From positions 1 through 64,000 of the forward strand of contig PIZK01000031.1 of NCBI GenBank assembly GCA_002835545.1: a DNA stretch of 64,000 nucleotides, in the 5' to 3' direction. Shown piece after piece: positions 10,022 to 20,301 of this stretch. The translations under genes and the position numbers were made by a program. Below the pieces are notes generated by a model. The model was not told where the DNA came from, did no database searches, and saw only the letters and a program-made list of their open reading frames with translations. The DNA comes from Alteromonadales bacterium alter-6D02. Lineage in GTDB: Bacteria; Pseudomonadota; Gammaproteobacteria; Enterobacterales; Psychrobiaceae. The stretch's first letter is position 1. Each line of letters opens with the position of its first letter.

Positions 10022-10048
10022 AAAACATACAAAGTGCAGAGACTCATA

Positions 10049-11062
10049 ATGAAAGCGAGTAATTTCGAAATAAGTGCTATTCCTACTAATATTATCACCG
10101 GCTTTTTAGGGGCAGGAAAAACATCAGCCATTCTTCATTTATTAAAAAGCAAACCGGATAATGAACGCTGGGCAGTCCTAGTCAATGAGTTCGGGGAAAT
10201 TGGTATTGATGGCAGTTTATTTGAAGGCAAGCATTCACAGGGACAAGGCATATATATCCGCGAAGTACCCGGTGGCTGTATGTGCTGCGCGGCAGGCTTG
10301 CCAATGCAAGTAGCCCTTAACCAGCTATTGACTAAAGCAAAGCCAGACCGTTTACTAATTGAACCCACAGGACTCGGCCACCCTCAGGAAGTGCTCAATA
10401 TCTTATCGTCAACACACTATCATGACGTGCTTTCGTTACAAAAAACACTAACCTTAGTTGATGCGCGAAAATTATCCAGCAAGCAATACACATCGCATGA
10501 AACCTTCAATCAACAGATAGCGATCGCAGACACGGTCATAGGCAACAAGTCCGACTTATACCGCGAAGGTGATAGCGCCAACCTAACCTCATATATCAAA
10601 AATAATTGTCAGCCACAAGCGAACGTCATCTTCGCACAACACGGCGTTATTGAGACTAGCTACCTCAATGGTGCAACAGCTGCAATCCGCCCCGCAGCCC
10701 ACCATCACCATCACCAAGCACAATCAAAACCATTGGCCTCTCAACTCGCTATCCCTGAATGTGGCTTCATTAAAGCATGTAATGAGGGTGAAGGATTTAA
10801 AAGTATCGGCTGGCGCTTCTCCCCCACCAAGGTATTTTACCGACACAAGTTAATCTCTTTTCTATCTAAGCTTCCTAAACTCCAGATTGAACGTGTAAAA
10901 GCAGTATTTATCACTAACGATGGAATCTTTGCTTATAACCTAACAACAGATATGCTAACCGAAGAAGAGCTGGATGACTGTTTGGAAAGCAGAGTTGAAA
11001 TGATCGCCACCGAACTTCCAGAATCATTAGAGACGCAGCTCATGACATGCCTTCAAGCGTGA
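10049..11062 (+). CDS. COG0523 zinc-chaperone-type GTPase (CobW/ZNG family)
   Basis: A G3E-family GTPase expected to deliver zinc to client enzymes. The Walker A GFLGAGKTS is at about 20-28. The metal-binding CxCC motif is in GGCMCCAAG. NKSD gives the guanine-specificity motif, and a His5 run near 219-223 may hold extra metal. The C-terminal CobW_C-like domain looks divergent. I take the ATG preceded by AGAG rather than the GTG five codons earlier. A Zur-like box at the promoter identifies it as a candidate zinc-starvation gene rather than a cobalamin gene, although a CobU homologue lies nearby. Confidence 0.9.
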   Translation: MKASNFEISAIPTNIITGFLGAGKTSAILHLLKSKPDNERWAVLVNEFGEIGIDGSLFEGKHSQGQGIYIREVPGGCMCCAAGLPMQVALNQLLTKAKPDRLLIEPTGLGHPQEVLNILSSTHYHDVLSLQKTLTLVDARKLSSKQYTSHETFNQQIAIADTVIGNKSDLYREGDSANLTSYIKNNCQPQANVIFAQHGVIETSYLNGATAAIRPAAHHHHHQAQSKPLASQLAIPECGFIKACNEGEGFKSIGWRFSPTKVFYRHKLISFLSKLPKLQIERVKAVFITNDGIFAYNLTTDMLTEEELDDCLESRVEMIATELPESLETQLMTCLQA

Positions 11063-11209
11063 GTGATACTGTTCAATGTTCCACATTAATTCTGTTTTTG
11101 TTTGGAAAAGCCCAGCAAGGATGCTGGATGTATAATATTTAACAAAATTATTTACAGGCTCATTTGTTGTGGCGCTTTATAAACAGCGCCCCCCCTATAA
11201 AGCTGCACT

Positions 11210-12172
11210 TTACAGTGTGCGCTTAATACCTAGAGTTTCAAACAAAATTTTATAGTTGCTTATACTTTTTTGGTTAAATGTCAGCGCCCATTGCGCATCA
11301 CTTATTGATAAATAATCGGATACCGGAAGTATTTTATTCCCATCTACGAAAGACTTCATAAAATTAGAATAATCAATCCCAGTAGTATACTTCAACCCTT
11401 GGGTAATATCGCCCAAACTGTACAACTTTTTGTCCCTGTGGAAATTAACGTACATCCAACGCATCAGTTCATCGATACTCTTGTTATTATTTGTTCTTTT
11501 TCTTATATCGTGGTCTAGCACCATTGCTACAACCCAACCACCACCGTATACGAGAAAGTAATTTTCAAACTTGAGTTTATTTGTTCGACCAGCACGTCTC
11601 ATAGATATTTTGCCAAGACCTGACGACGTTGAGTAGTAACCAATAACAGAAGACACAACCGCCAACATTTCTTCCGAGGATATCAAACCTAATTCAACAG
11701 CGGTCTTGAAAGTATAAAACTCAGAAAACCCCTCATTAAACCAATGTTCTCTCCCATCTTGATATCGAAAAGATTCAGCACTCCACAAATGAAATAGTTC
11801 ATGAAGTAATATTCTTTGCCAAGTAGAAAAACCAAATGTTTTACCATTATTCCAAGAGAGTATGATCAATTTAGGATCGGCTTCACCTCCTAAATACTTT
11901 CCTTGCCTGACATGAATAGAAATCTCAGAGTATTCGACACCTTTTTTATCTCTAGGCAGTCCACCAAAGAATTTTGTATAAGATAAAAATGCTTTATTTG
12001 TTAATTGATTGATTTCATTTTCTTTCTTAACTGACTGCTCATCCATAAAGTGATAATTAATAGTAACATTTTCTAATTGAACAACCTTTAAAGCCTCTTT
12101 AGCCTGTAGAGGTATTGAAGCAAGCAAAAAGAAAGCAAAGCTCACAAGTTTCCCTAGTTTGTTCTTAAACAT
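11210..12172 (-). CDS. Secreted gluzincin-like (M1-type) metalloprotein
   Basis: 320 residues with a signal peptide (about 1-24, cleavage near LQA-KEA). The zinc motif HELFH lies at 124-128, and a downstream glutamate in NEGFSE (Glu147) sits 19 residues after the second histidine, the gluzincin arrangement of M1/M61 peptidases. No GAMEN motif is visible and the protein is much shorter than an aminopeptidase, so it is a catalytic-domain-only relative. It overlaps the upstream AraC/GlxA-type regulator by 8 nt, so the two are translationally linked. Substrate unknown. Confidence 0.8.
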   Translation of the reverse strand: MFKNKLGKLVSFAFFLLASIPLQAKEALKVVQLENVTINYHFMDEQSVKKENEINQLTNKAFLSYTKFFGGLPRDKKGVEYSEISIHVRQGKYLGGEADPKLIILSWNNGKTFGFSTWQRILLHELFHLWSAESFRYQDGREHWFNEGFSEFYTFKTAVELGLISSEEMLAVVSSVIGYYSTSSGLGKISMRRAGRTNKLKFENYFLVYGGGWVVAMVLDHDIRKRTNNNKSIDELMRWMYVNFHRDKKLYSLGDITQGLKYTTGIDYSNFMKSFVDGNKILPVSDYLSISDAQWALTFNQKSISNYKILFETLGIKRTL

Positions 12173-13139
12173 TGTTTACTTCCTCAGTTTTAGATTGAAA
12201 TGCTTTACGGTAGGCTAACGGAGAAATAGAAAAGTTGCGTTCGAACGCTCTCCTGAACCCGTCAGGAGAACTAAAACCAACAGTTTTAGCAATAATTTTT
12301 ATTTCTTTTTGGCTTGATAACAATAGCTCTGAGGCCAATTGCATTCGATATTTTTCTACATATTGTGCAGGTGTAAATCCTGTTTCTTTTACAAAAAACC
12401 TATGACATTGCCTTTCACTCAAATGAATGACATCAGCCAAACGATTAACAGTTAACTCTTCTTCAATATGTTCTTTAATCCAATTAAATAACGACTCTAA
12501 GCGATCTGTTTTTGGTGTTTGCACATCCATAATATCTGAAAATTGTTTTTGCCCTCCTGTACGCTTTAAATAGACGACGAGGTGCTTTGCAACATGATGC
12601 GCTAAGTTTTTTCCTTCATCTATTTCTATAAGGCGTAGCGCCAAATCAATCCCCGATGTAACCCCTGCCGAAGACCAATATCGCCCATCCCTAACAAATA
12701 GCTTTTCACTGTCAACATTTAACTTGGGGTAGCGTTTCTTTAGATCACTAACAAATGCCCAATGTGTTGCGACGTTCGTATTATTAGGAAGTCCAGCTCT
12801 AGCAGTTAGGTAAACTCCGGTGCATATTGATACCACTCTCTCACATTTAGACATCAGCACTTTCAAGCGAGACAATTGCTTAGAATCAATTGACGTACTC
12901 CTCGCCCCCTTTCCTCCGGGAATGATTAAAGTATGACAATTTTTCACATCTTCTATAGAAACAGATGGGGTTATTGTTAAACCAGCCTCGCAATTGATCG
13001 CTGTATCGCAAAATCCAATTACTTGTAACTGATAACTATTTTTATGGACTTGTATTGCCTCATTAAAAGCGGATTGCGGACCAGCTAAATCAAGCAACTC
13101 AACGCCATCATAAGCTAAAAAGCAAATTGTCTTTGGCAT
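12165..13139 (-). CDS. GlxA-type AraC regulator with DJ-1/PfpI domain
   Basis: 324 residues. The N-terminal DJ-1/PfpI amidotransferase-like domain (about 3-180) has the nucleophile elbow VVSICTGVYLTARAG and a THW motif. The C-terminal AraC helix-turn-helix pair (about 215-310) includes FSSPDGFRRAFERNF and SPLAYRKAF. Relatives (GlxA, FtrA, ArgR, CdhR) activate catabolic genes in response to small nitrogenous ligands. The only cotranscribed gene is the secreted gluzincin-like protein, an unusual partner. No operator is recognised in the upstream region. Confidence 0.9.
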   Translation of the reverse strand: MPKTICFLAYDGVELLDLAGPQSAFNEAIQVHKNSYQLQVIGFCDTAINCEAGLTITPSVSIEDVKNCHTLIIPGGKGARSTSIDSKQLSRLKVLMSKCERVVSICTGVYLTARAGLPNNTNVATHWAFVSDLKKRYPKLNVDSEKLFVRDGRYWSSAGVTSGIDLALRLIEIDEGKNLAHHVAKHLVVYLKRTGGQKQFSDIMDVQTPKTDRLESLFNWIKEHIEEELTVNRLADVIHLSERQCHRFFVKETGFTPAQYVEKYRMQLASELLLSSQKEIKIIAKTVGFSSPDGFRRAFERNFSISPLAYRKAFQSKTEEVNNV

Positions 13140-13262
13140 AATAAATTTTATTCTTAATGTCGATTGAAATGCATCTTACACTGTTTAAAAAAAGGCAGCC
13201 ATGACACCAAGCCAACCAAACCTGCCATAAACCTTGCTATTCAAATGGAAAGCTTAATTCAT

Positions 13263-13570
13263 CTTTAAGATCATGAAAAACCTTGAAACTCGTGGGTTGT
13301 AATTACATGCATCAAGATGCAACTTTTCCAATTGTTCCGCCATGATATTAAACAGAGCAGTGTTCACTTAGATAATTACAACTGGCCCATAATCATCTTG
13401 TAGTTCAAACACCTCACTAATAAACTTGGTAAAGGCTTAGACTTAGCTTTGGCTAGTTTCCACCATACGCTGAACGGCCAGCTAGAGTAGCTTGCCGCCA
13501 CGCATTTCTGTAAATTGAAAGACCTTCAACAGTCATATGAGAAGACCCTTTATCAATATCATTCCATTAA
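13263..13570 (-). pseudogene. Possible decayed coding fragments
   Basis: The roughly 490-bp gap between the GlxA-type gene and the ssb terminator has no intact gene. On the minus strand, short protein-like stretches interrupted by stops and frame changes can be read, for example one ending SAYGGN, one containing KFISEVFELQDDYG, and one containing MAEQLEKLHLDACN. I do not recognise the ancestor. This may be a remnant of a lost gene or chance. Confidence 0.25.
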
Positions 13571-13598
13571 AAAAGGGCTTGTAAAAACAAGCCCTTTT
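13571..13598. terminator. Intrinsic terminator after ssb
   Basis: A 12-bp perfect stem (AAAAGGGCTTGT with ACAAGCCCTTTT) around an AAAA loop; on the minus strand the stem ends in a T-run. It lies 27 bp past the ssb stop codon. Confidence 0.88.
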
Positions 13599-13625
13599 GT
13601 GTAAATCAAGTTTATAATTCTTGAA

Positions 13626-14285
13626 TTAGAACGGGATATCGTCATCCCAGCCATCATCTAAATCTGGTGCTTTAGCTGGCTGTTGTGCAGGTTGCTGCGC
13701 AGGCTGTTGTGCTGGCTGTTGAAAACCACCTTGCTGTGGCTGACTAGCAAAATTATTTTGTTGCTGAGGCGCAGCCTGTTGCGGAGCTTGCTGATAGCCA
13801 CCTTGTTGTTGAGGTGCCGCTTGCTGTGGTGCCTGCTGTTGGAAACCGCCTTGTTGCTGTGGAGCCGCAGCTTGCTGATAGCCACCTTGCTGTTGAGGTG
13901 CTTGTTGCTGATAACCACCTTGGCCACCGCCTTGACGGCCGCCTAACATTTGCATGGTGCCATTAAAGCCTTGAACAACGACTTCAGTGGTATAACGGTC
14001 ATTACCGCTTTGGTCTTGCCATTTACGAGTTTGTAATGCGCCTTCAATGTAAACTTGTGAGCCTTTACGCAGGTATTCACCAGCAATTTCAGCTAACTTA
14101 CCGAACACTGAAATATTGTGCCATTCAGTTTTTTCTTTTTGCTCGCCGGTGTTCTTATCACGCCACGACTCTGATGTTGCTAAAGTTAAGTTAGCAACTG
14201 CGCCACCACTTGGTAAGTAACGGATCTCAGGATCTTTACCTAAGTTACCTACAAGAATGACTTTATTAATTCCCTTACTGGCCAT
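13626..14285 (-). CDS. ssb: Single-stranded DNA-binding protein
   Basis: Coats single-stranded DNA in replication, repair and recombination. The OB-fold occupies about residues 1-112 ([16 protein letters not shown] at the start). The C-terminal acidic tip DDDIPF recruits partner proteins. The linker (about 115-205) is a long, low-complexity array of Gly-Gly-Tyr-Gln-Gln and Ala-Pro-Gln-Gln repeats, making the protein longer than E. coli SSB (178). The repeated DNA in this linker creates spurious open frames on both strands. It is usually divergent from uvrA; here an esterase and a yajR-type gene lie between them. Confidence 0.97.
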   Translation of the reverse strand: MASKGINKVILVGNLGKDPEIRYLPSGGAVANLTLATSESWRDKNTGEQKEKTEWHNISVFGKLAEIAGEYLRKGSQVYIEGALQTRKWQDQSGNDRYTTEVVVQGFNGTMQMLGGRQGGGQGGYQQQAPQQQGGYQQAAAPQQQGGFQQQAPQQAAPQQQGGYQQAPQQAAPQQQNNFASQPQQGGFQQPAQQPAQQPAQQPAKAPDLDDGWDDDIPF

Positions 14286-14479
14286 ATTCGCCCCTATCTA
14301 TCTGTTTAGTATGGCTGTATAGCCGATAATCAATAAGTTTCACTTTAACTTAAATTACGTTTCTATCAGTTATTTAAAACCACATGAAACGTTAAAGTGC
14401 GATGATTTTCATTATACTGATTTATTAGTCACGGTGCGAGAGCTTAGCAGCCTACTTCGTCGCTTTTATGCTTAACTCA

Positions 14480-14580
14480 GGATCTATTTAGATCCTAAAC
14501 CTATGCTAGGCCTAGACTTTAGGATAGAAAATAAATTTAACTCAAATAAACATTCGTTAAATAAAAACCTTCTAGCTAGA
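14480..14580. other. Palindrome-rich part of the ssb-esterase gap
   Basis: The 457-bp gap between divergent ssb and the esterase holds no convincing gene. It contains several perfect palindromes: a GGATCTA/TAGATCC hairpin (14480-14495), ATCCTAAA/TTTAGGAT (14492-14499 with 14518-14525) enclosing CTAGGCCTAG, and CTTCTAGCTAGAAG near 14567-14580. These may be operators or RNA hairpins. Confidence 0.45.
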
Positions 14581-14742
14581 AGTTAGTGTCTCAACCGTGA
14601 TGTTATGGTGCTTTGGTCGTCTTGTTGATATTAACAATGGTGATTACACTCACTCCTTCATTTTAATAACGTTATTAAGTTCAACGTTTTTTATTGGCAG
14701 CTTTTTTCTTCCTGAAACGGGGGAAGAAAAGAAGGAGGTTTT

Positions 14743-15684
14743 ATGCGCGGAGTAGTCTCCCCAAAACTCGTACCATTACTCGAGCAAGCAAATGCAGCTA
14801 TCGCTCAAGCGAAACAGGATAATCAAGCCTTTGCGCCAAGTATCGTGCGTGCAAATCTCGACAAGCTGGCAGGGCTGATGATGACTGGCGCTGATATTCC
14901 GCTAATAAAAGATGTGATGTTTTATGCTGGTGCACAAGCTATCCCTGCTCGGTTATATAATCCCAATCCAGAAAAGACCTTGCCAGTATTATTACATTTT
15001 CATGGTGGCGGTCACATGTGTGGTAGTGTTGAGTTATATGACCCGATCAGTCGTGACCTTGCTTTAGCTGCTCAAGCTATTGTCATTTGTATCGATTACC
15101 GCCTCGCGCCGGAATTCCCTTACCCAGCAGGCGTTAATGATTGCCAACACGTATTAAGTCACTATAAAGAAGCAGTCAAAGGCATGAAACACAATGACAC
15201 GCTCTACATAGCTGGCGACAGTGCGGGCGGTGCTATTAGTACCACATTGGTGATGAATAACATTCATAATGAGCACATTAAAATTGATAAACAAATCCTG
15301 ATCTATCCTAGTGTTGATTACACCATGAGTCAGCTTTCAATCGAAGAAAATGGTACGGGATTCTTACTAGAGCAAGATAAGATCAGTTGGTATTTCGAGC
15401 AGTATTTCCAACAAAGCGATTCGACTCACCCCATCATTAAAACAGCTTCTCCACTGTTAGGTGCATTTTCTCCTTCCATGCCAAAAACCTTAGTGATCAC
15501 TGCTGGCTGCGATCCATTGCGAGACGAAGGCCATGCTTATGTTAAGGCCCTACAAGAGGTAGGCGTGCCGGTCACCCACCACCAATTTGACGACATGATT
15601 CATGCTTATATGCTGCTCAATAGCATAGTAGAGGAAGAGTATCGAGCCAGTTTAGATTTGATTAGTCGTTTCGTTGCAGCGTAA
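14743..15684 (+). CDS. Hormone-sensitive-lipase-type alpha/beta hydrolase
   Basis: 313 residues. The HSL-family oxyanion motif HFHGGG is at 85-90. The nucleophile Ser160 is in GDSAG, the acid Asp257 is in CDPLRDEG, and the catalytic His287 is in MIHAY, so the triad is complete. No signal peptide is seen, so it is probably a cytoplasmic carboxylesterase for short acyl esters. AAGGAGG lies only four bases before the ATG. A 9-bp hairpin (14704-14712 with 14722-14730) ends immediately before this ribosome site and could modulate translation. The gene separates ssb from the yajR/uvrA block, so it may be an insertion into a conserved order. Confidence 0.92.
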   Translation: MRGVVSPKLVPLLEQANAAIAQAKQDNQAFAPSIVRANLDKLAGLMMTGADIPLIKDVMFYAGAQAIPARLYNPNPEKTLPVLLHFHGGGHMCGSVELYDPISRDLALAAQAIVICIDYRLAPEFPYPAGVNDCQHVLSHYKEAVKGMKHNDTLYIAGDSAGGAISTTLVMNNIHNEHIKIDKQILIYPSVDYTMSQLSIEENGTGFLLEQDKISWYFEQYFQQSDSTHPIIKTASPLLGAFSPSMPKTLVITAGCDPLRDEGHAYVKALQEVGVPVTHHQFDDMIHAYMLLNSIVEEEYRASLDLISRFVAA

Positions 15685-15699
15685 CACCTCACTGCGACA

Positions 15700-15845
15700 T
15701 GTCCCCAACCCCGTCGTTCCGGCAGTGGGTTAGCCGGAATCTCGTGTTTGATGCACAAGCGAGGTCCTGAATAAAACACTTTCAGGATGACGAAGTGAGA
15801 GTTCCTGAATAAAACACTTCAGGACGACGAAGTGGGAGTTCTGAA
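15700..15845 (+). repeat. Two-hairpin repeat cluster 1
   Basis: One B module (TTCCGGC...GCCGGAA) is followed by two A modules (TCCTGAAT...TTCAGGA). It lies between the convergent esterase and the yajR-like gene and ends 10 bp before the latter's stop codon. Orientation is plus (B then A). Confidence 0.85.
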
Positions 15846-15854
15846 TCGATTGCC

Positions 15855-17234
15855 TTAAACTTCAATTGGCGCGAGTAACACCGCACGAGCTTCATTAAGC
15901 TCAAAAACCTTCGCATCCACTTTAAGGTAAGCGGCTTGATCATCAAAAATTACTATCGCTTCTTTAACACCGGGCAGCGCCATTAGCTGTTGTGACATGT
16001 TTTCCGCTGTCGGTTGATCATGGGCGTCAGCATCGAGGGTATATGTCTTGAGCACCTTCGGGTTAACCATGCCAGCGGTGTAAAACCACCACGCAATAAC
16101 CAAAATTGTTGATGTTGCAAACACACCAGCTAACCCTAGATATTGATAACATAAACCACCTAAGATTCCGCCCCAGAACGCACCAAAGAATTGGCTTGAT
16201 GAGTAAATCCCCATCGCCGTTCCCTTCTGGCCAGCAGGCGCAAACTTAGCGATTAATGAGGGTAATGAGGCTTCTAAATAATTAAATGCGGTAAAGAACA
16301 CAATCACAGCGACGAACAGGCCAATAAATGAACCTTGTAACAGATACATCATCACCAATGAAACCGCTAACAGCAGCAAAGAAAAGCGATACATTTGTTT
16401 CATGCTTTCATTTTTAGCACCGATGATAATCAGTGGCACCATCAACACAAAAGACACCAACAAGGTCGGGAAATAGAGTTGCCAATGATCAGTCGTAGCG
16501 AAATCAAGTTCCATTAACATCAGCGGTAATACGACAAAAATAGAGGTGATAACAAGATGCAGCACGAAAATACCGACATCTAAACGCAATAGCTGGCCGT
16601 CTTTTAACATCGCAGAAATCAGCTCTGGCGCCGCGCGAGTATCGCCTTTCGGTGCTTTGCTGACCGCATTAGGTGCGATAAATAACACCACCAGCATACC
16701 TAATAAAGCCAGCCCAGCGGTTAAGTTAAATAAGCCAGATAAACCAATACTATCTACCAGCACTGGACCTAAAATCAGCGATACCGCAAATGACAAACCA
16801 ATACACATACCAATGGTCGCCATCACTTTCGGACGATGTTCATCGCGAGTCACATCGGCAGCTAAGGCTAAAATAGTACTAGCAATCGCCCCCATCCCTT
16901 GAATAGCACGGCCAATTGTCACGCCCATTACTGAATCAGCATAAGCAGCAATTAAGCTACCAATACAGAAAATAGCAAGACCAATCAGAATCACTGGTTT
17001 GCGACCAAAGCGGTCAGAAAGCATGCCCATCGGGATTTGTAATAAGGCTTGGGTTAAGCCATAGGCACCAATAGCAATACCAACCCACATCGGAGAATAA
17101 CCGTCGAGCTCCTGACCATAAATTGCAAAAACAGGCATGATCATAAACAAACCCAGCATGCGTAAGCCAAACACCAAGGCTAGAGAAATCGCAGCACGCT
17201 TTTCAATTGAATTTAATCCACTCACGTTACTCAT
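15855..17234 (-). CDS. yajR: MFS transporter with C-terminal YAM-like domain
   Basis: 459 residues with 12 predicted helices. The MFS motif A GMLSDRFGRKPVI is in the loop between helices 2 and 3. After the last helix, about 65 residues form a soluble tail with the ferredoxin-like pattern seen in E. coli YajR (LPGVKEAIVIFDDQAAYLKV). YajR is a proton-coupled efflux-type carrier of unknown natural substrate. Placement beside uvrA and ssb is typical for Shewanella-like genomes as I recall them. Confidence 0.88.
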   Translation of the reverse strand: MSNVSGLNSIEKRAAISLALVFGLRMLGLFMIMPVFAIYGQELDGYSPMWVGIAIGAYGLTQALLQIPMGMLSDRFGRKPVILIGLAIFCIGSLIAAYADSVMGVTIGRAIQGMGAIASTILALAADVTRDEHRPKVMATIGMCIGLSFAVSLILGPVLVDSIGLSGLFNLTAGLALLGMLVVLFIAPNAVSKAPKGDTRAAPELISAMLKDGQLLRLDVGIFVLHLVITSIFVVLPLMLMELDFATTDHWQLYFPTLLVSFVLMVPLIIIGAKNESMKQMYRFSLLLLAVSLVMMYLLQGSFIGLFVAVIVFFTAFNYLEASLPSLIAKFAPAGQKGTAMGIYSSSQFFGAFWGGILGGLCYQYLGLAGVFATSTILVIAWWFYTAGMVNPKVLKTYTLDADAHDQPTAENMSQQLMALPGVKEAIVIFDDQAAYLKVDAKVFELNEARAVLLAPIEV

Positions 17235-17449
17235 CAGACAATTGCTATCCCCATAAAAAAACAGAATTGTAACATGAGCGATTTTTGATCCCCAGTGTTG
17301 AATTAGATTAGCTAATATAAAAATGTGCTAGCGCAACAAATCAGATCAATTAATAGCAAACACGGTGAGATAATTCGGGCAAAGCACTGCAATGGACAGC
17401 AAACTATGCAATAATTTCGGGTTCGATAATCGTCATAGAAGTGTTGTTC

Positions 17450-20272
17450 ATGGATAAAATTGAAGTACGGGGCGCACGCACCCACAATTTAAAAAACATC
17501 AACCTAACCATCCCACGCGATAAACTCATCGTGATCACCGGATTATCAGGGTCGGGCAAGTCCTCACTCGCCTTTGACACACTCTATGCCGAAGGACAGC
17601 GCCGCTATGTAGAATCTTTATCAGCCTATGCTCGCCAATTCTTATCATTAATGGAAAAGCCTGATGTTGATTCAATCGAAGGACTCAGTCCTGCGATTTC
17701 AATCGAACAAAAATCGACATCACATAACCCGCGCTCAACAGTGGGTACCATTACAGAAATTCACGATTATCTACGTTTATTATTTGCCCGCGTTGGTGAG
17801 CCGCGTTGCCCTACCCATGACTTACCATTAGCGGCACAAACCATTAGTCAAATGGTCGATAAAGTTTTAGCGCTGCCCCAAGGCAGTAAGCTGATGCTAT
17901 TAGCGCCCGTGGTACAACAACGTAAAGGTGAGCACACTAAATTGCTCGACAACCTCGCAGCGCAAGGCTTTATTCGCGCTCGTATCGATGGCTCGGTATG
18001 TGACTTATCTGATCCACCGACGCTAGAACTACAAAAGAAACACGATATTGAAGTGGTTGTTGACCGTTTTAAAGTTCGCGAAGATCTCCAACAACGCTTA
18101 GCCGAGTCATTTGAAACCGCACTTGAGCTTTCAGGTGGTGTCGCCAGTATTGTTGCAATGGATGATGACAGTGAACTTGAGCCTATTCTTTTTTCTGCAA
18201 ACTTTGCCTGTAGTCAGTGTGGCTATTCGATGGCTGAGTTAGAACCTCGCTTATTTTCTTTTAATAACCCAGCAGGTGCCTGTGGTAGTTGTGACGGTTT
18301 AGGGGTTAAACAGTTTTTTGATCCACAACGCATCGTGGTTAATCCAGAGCTTAGCCTTGCAGGCGGTGCAATTCGTGGCTGGGATCGTCGTAATTTCTAT
18401 TATTTCCAAATGCTCACCGCTCTGAGCGAGCATTACGGTTTTGACTTAGAAGCGCCGTTTGAATCGCTAACGGATGAAGATAAAAAACACATCTTCTTTG
18501 GTAGTGGTACCAAGTCACTTGAATTTAAGTACATGAACGATCGCGGTGATATGGTGGTTAGAAACCACCCCTTTGAAGGGATCATCAATAACATGGATCG
18601 CCGCTACCGTGAAACAGAGTCCAATGCGGTACGAGAAGAACTCACTAAATACTTAAACCAGCAGTCATGTCCAAGCTGTGATGGCAGCCGTTTACGTCAA
18701 GAAGCGCGTCATGTATTTATTGGCACAACCAATTTACCAACGGTTGCAGAATATTCCATTGGCGATTGTATGGATTTCTTTGACCAGCTTGAATTTACGG
18801 GTCAAAAAGCCCAAATTGCGGAAAAAATCCTAAAAGAGATCCGCGATCGTTTAGGCTTTTTAGTCAATGTTGGCCTTAATTACCTGAGCCTTTCGCGCAG
18901 CGCAGATACCTTATCAGGGGGTGAAGCTCAGCGTATTCGTTTAGCTAGTCAAATTGGTGCCGGCCTTGTTGGTGTCATGTATGTGCTTGACGAGCCTTCC
19001 ATTGGTTTACATCAACGTGATAACGAGCGTCTGCTAAAAACCCTAAACCACCTTCGCGATTTAGGTAATACCGTTATTGTGGTTGAACATGATGAAGATG
19101 CAATCCGCTGTGCCGATTATATTATCGATATCGGCCCTGGTGCTGGCGTTCATGGCGGTGAAATCATTGCCCAAGGCTCTTATCAACAAATCATCGATAA
19201 TGAGCAATCGGTGACAGGCCAATACTTATCGGGCGCAAAACAAATCGAATACCGCAAAGAACGTACCCAACATCAAGATCAATGGATCAAATTGTTTGGC
19301 GCACGCGGTAACAACTTAAAAAATGTTGATTTAGCGATACCGACAGGATTGCTCACCTGTGTCACAGGTGTTTCTGGCTCGGGTAAATCGACCTTAATTA
19401 ATAATACCTTCTACCCACTGGCACATATTGCGTTAAATAAAGCGGTTAATGATGAGCCCGCGCCGCATGATCGCATCGAAGGCTTAGAGCATTGCGACAA
19501 AGTCGTCGACATTGATCAAAGTCCAATTGGCCGAACGCCACGTTCAAACCCAGCAACTTATACGGGTATTTTCACCCCTATTCGTGAACTATTTGCAGCC
19601 ACCCAAGAGTCACGCTCGCGCGGTTATAAGGCAGGTCGTTTTAGTTTTAATGTCAAGGGCGGTCGTTGTGAAGCCTGTCAGGGCGACGGGGTGACTAAGG
19701 TAGAAATGCACTTCTTACCAGATGTATACGTGCCTTGTGATGTTTGTCATTCTAAACGTTATAACCGTGAAACCCTTGAAGTCCTTTATAAAGGCAAAAA
19801 CATTCACCAAGTGCTGGAAATGACGGTCGAAGATGCCAATGAGTTCTTCAAACCCGTCCCTGCTATTGCACGTAAGCTGCAAACCTTAATGGATGTTGGC
19901 CTGTCTTACATTACGCTTGGTCAATCCGCGACCACACTTTCTGGTGGTGAAGCACAGCGGGTCAAACTCGCCAAAGAGCTCTCAAAACGCGATACGGGTA
20001 AAACCTTATACATTTTAGATGAGCCAACCACGGGTCTACATTTTAAAGATATTCAAATGTTGCTCGATGTATTACATCGCCTGCGTGATCACGGCAATAC
20101 CATCGTGGTAATTGAGCATAACCTTGATGTGGTTAAGACGGCAGACTGGATCATTGATTTAGGACCTGAGGGCGGTAATGGCGGTGGTCAAATCTTGTGT
20201 GCAGGAACCCCTGAAGACATCGTTGATCATCCGGTATCCCACACGGCAAGATTCTTAAAGCCGCTACTTTAA
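17450..20272 (+). CDS. uvrA: Excinuclease ABC subunit A
   Basis: The damage-recognition ATPase of nucleotide excision repair, 940 residues as in E. coli. Two ABC modules are present: Walker [10 protein letters not shown] near residue 30 and GVSGSGKST near 640, each with an LSGGEAQR signature. Zinc modules are visible as CSQC/CGSC, CPSC and CEAC/CDVC pairs. The ATG beginning [14 protein letters not shown] matches the family; an upstream GTG adds three residues. I could not find a convincing LexA box in the 215-bp gap. Confidence 0.98.
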   Translation: MDKIEVRGARTHNLKNINLTIPRDKLIVITGLSGSGKSSLAFDTLYAEGQRRYVESLSAYARQFLSLMEKPDVDSIEGLSPAISIEQKSTSHNPRSTVGTITEIHDYLRLLFARVGEPRCPTHDLPLAAQTISQMVDKVLALPQGSKLMLLAPVVQQRKGEHTKLLDNLAAQGFIRARIDGSVCDLSDPPTLELQKKHDIEVVVDRFKVREDLQQRLAESFETALELSGGVASIVAMDDDSELEPILFSANFACSQCGYSMAELEPRLFSFNNPAGACGSCDGLGVKQFFDPQRIVVNPELSLAGGAIRGWDRRNFYYFQMLTALSEHYGFDLEAPFESLTDEDKKHIFFGSGTKSLEFKYMNDRGDMVVRNHPFEGIINNMDRRYRETESNAVREELTKYLNQQSCPSCDGSRLRQEARHVFIGTTNLPTVAEYSIGDCMDFFDQLEFTGQKAQIAEKILKEIRDRLGFLVNVGLNYLSLSRSADTLSGGEAQRIRLASQIGAGLVGVMYVLDEPSIGLHQRDNERLLKTLNHLRDLGNTVIVVEHDEDAIRCADYIIDIGPGAGVHGGEIIAQGSYQQIIDNEQSVTGQYLSGAKQIEYRKERTQHQDQWIKLFGARGNNLKNVDLAIPTGLLTCVTGVSGSGKSTLINNTFYPLAHIALNKAVNDEPAPHDRIEGLEHCDKVVDIDQSPIGRTPRSNPATYTGIFTPIRELFAATQESRSRGYKAGRFSFNVKGGRCEACQGDGVTKVEMHFLPDVYVPCDVCHSKRYNRETLEVLYKGKNIHQVLEMTVEDANEFFKPVPAIARKLQTLMDVGLSYITLGQSATTLSGGEAQRVKLAKELSKRDTGKTLYILDEPTTGLHFKDIQMLLDVLHRLRDHGNTIVVIEHNLDVVKTADWIIDLGPEGGNGGGQILCAGTPEDIVDHPVSHTARFLKPLL

Positions 20273-20301
20273 TATCAGTGTTATTGTAATTTTATGATAA
20301 A

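Noticed and set aside
13650-13950. Overlapping open frames on both strands in the ssb linker region
   Set aside because: They arise from the repetitive Gln/Gly/Ala codons of the real ssb gene, have low-complexity products and lack ribosome sites.
14600-14752. A 50-residue plus-strand leader frame overlapping the esterase start
   Set aside because: It has no ribosome site, and its hydrophobic content comes from T-rich DNA; chance is more likely.
17235-17449. LexA (SOS) box before uvrA, and likewise before ssb
   Set aside because: No CTGT-N8-ACAG match could be found; only partial CTG motifs with wrong spacing.
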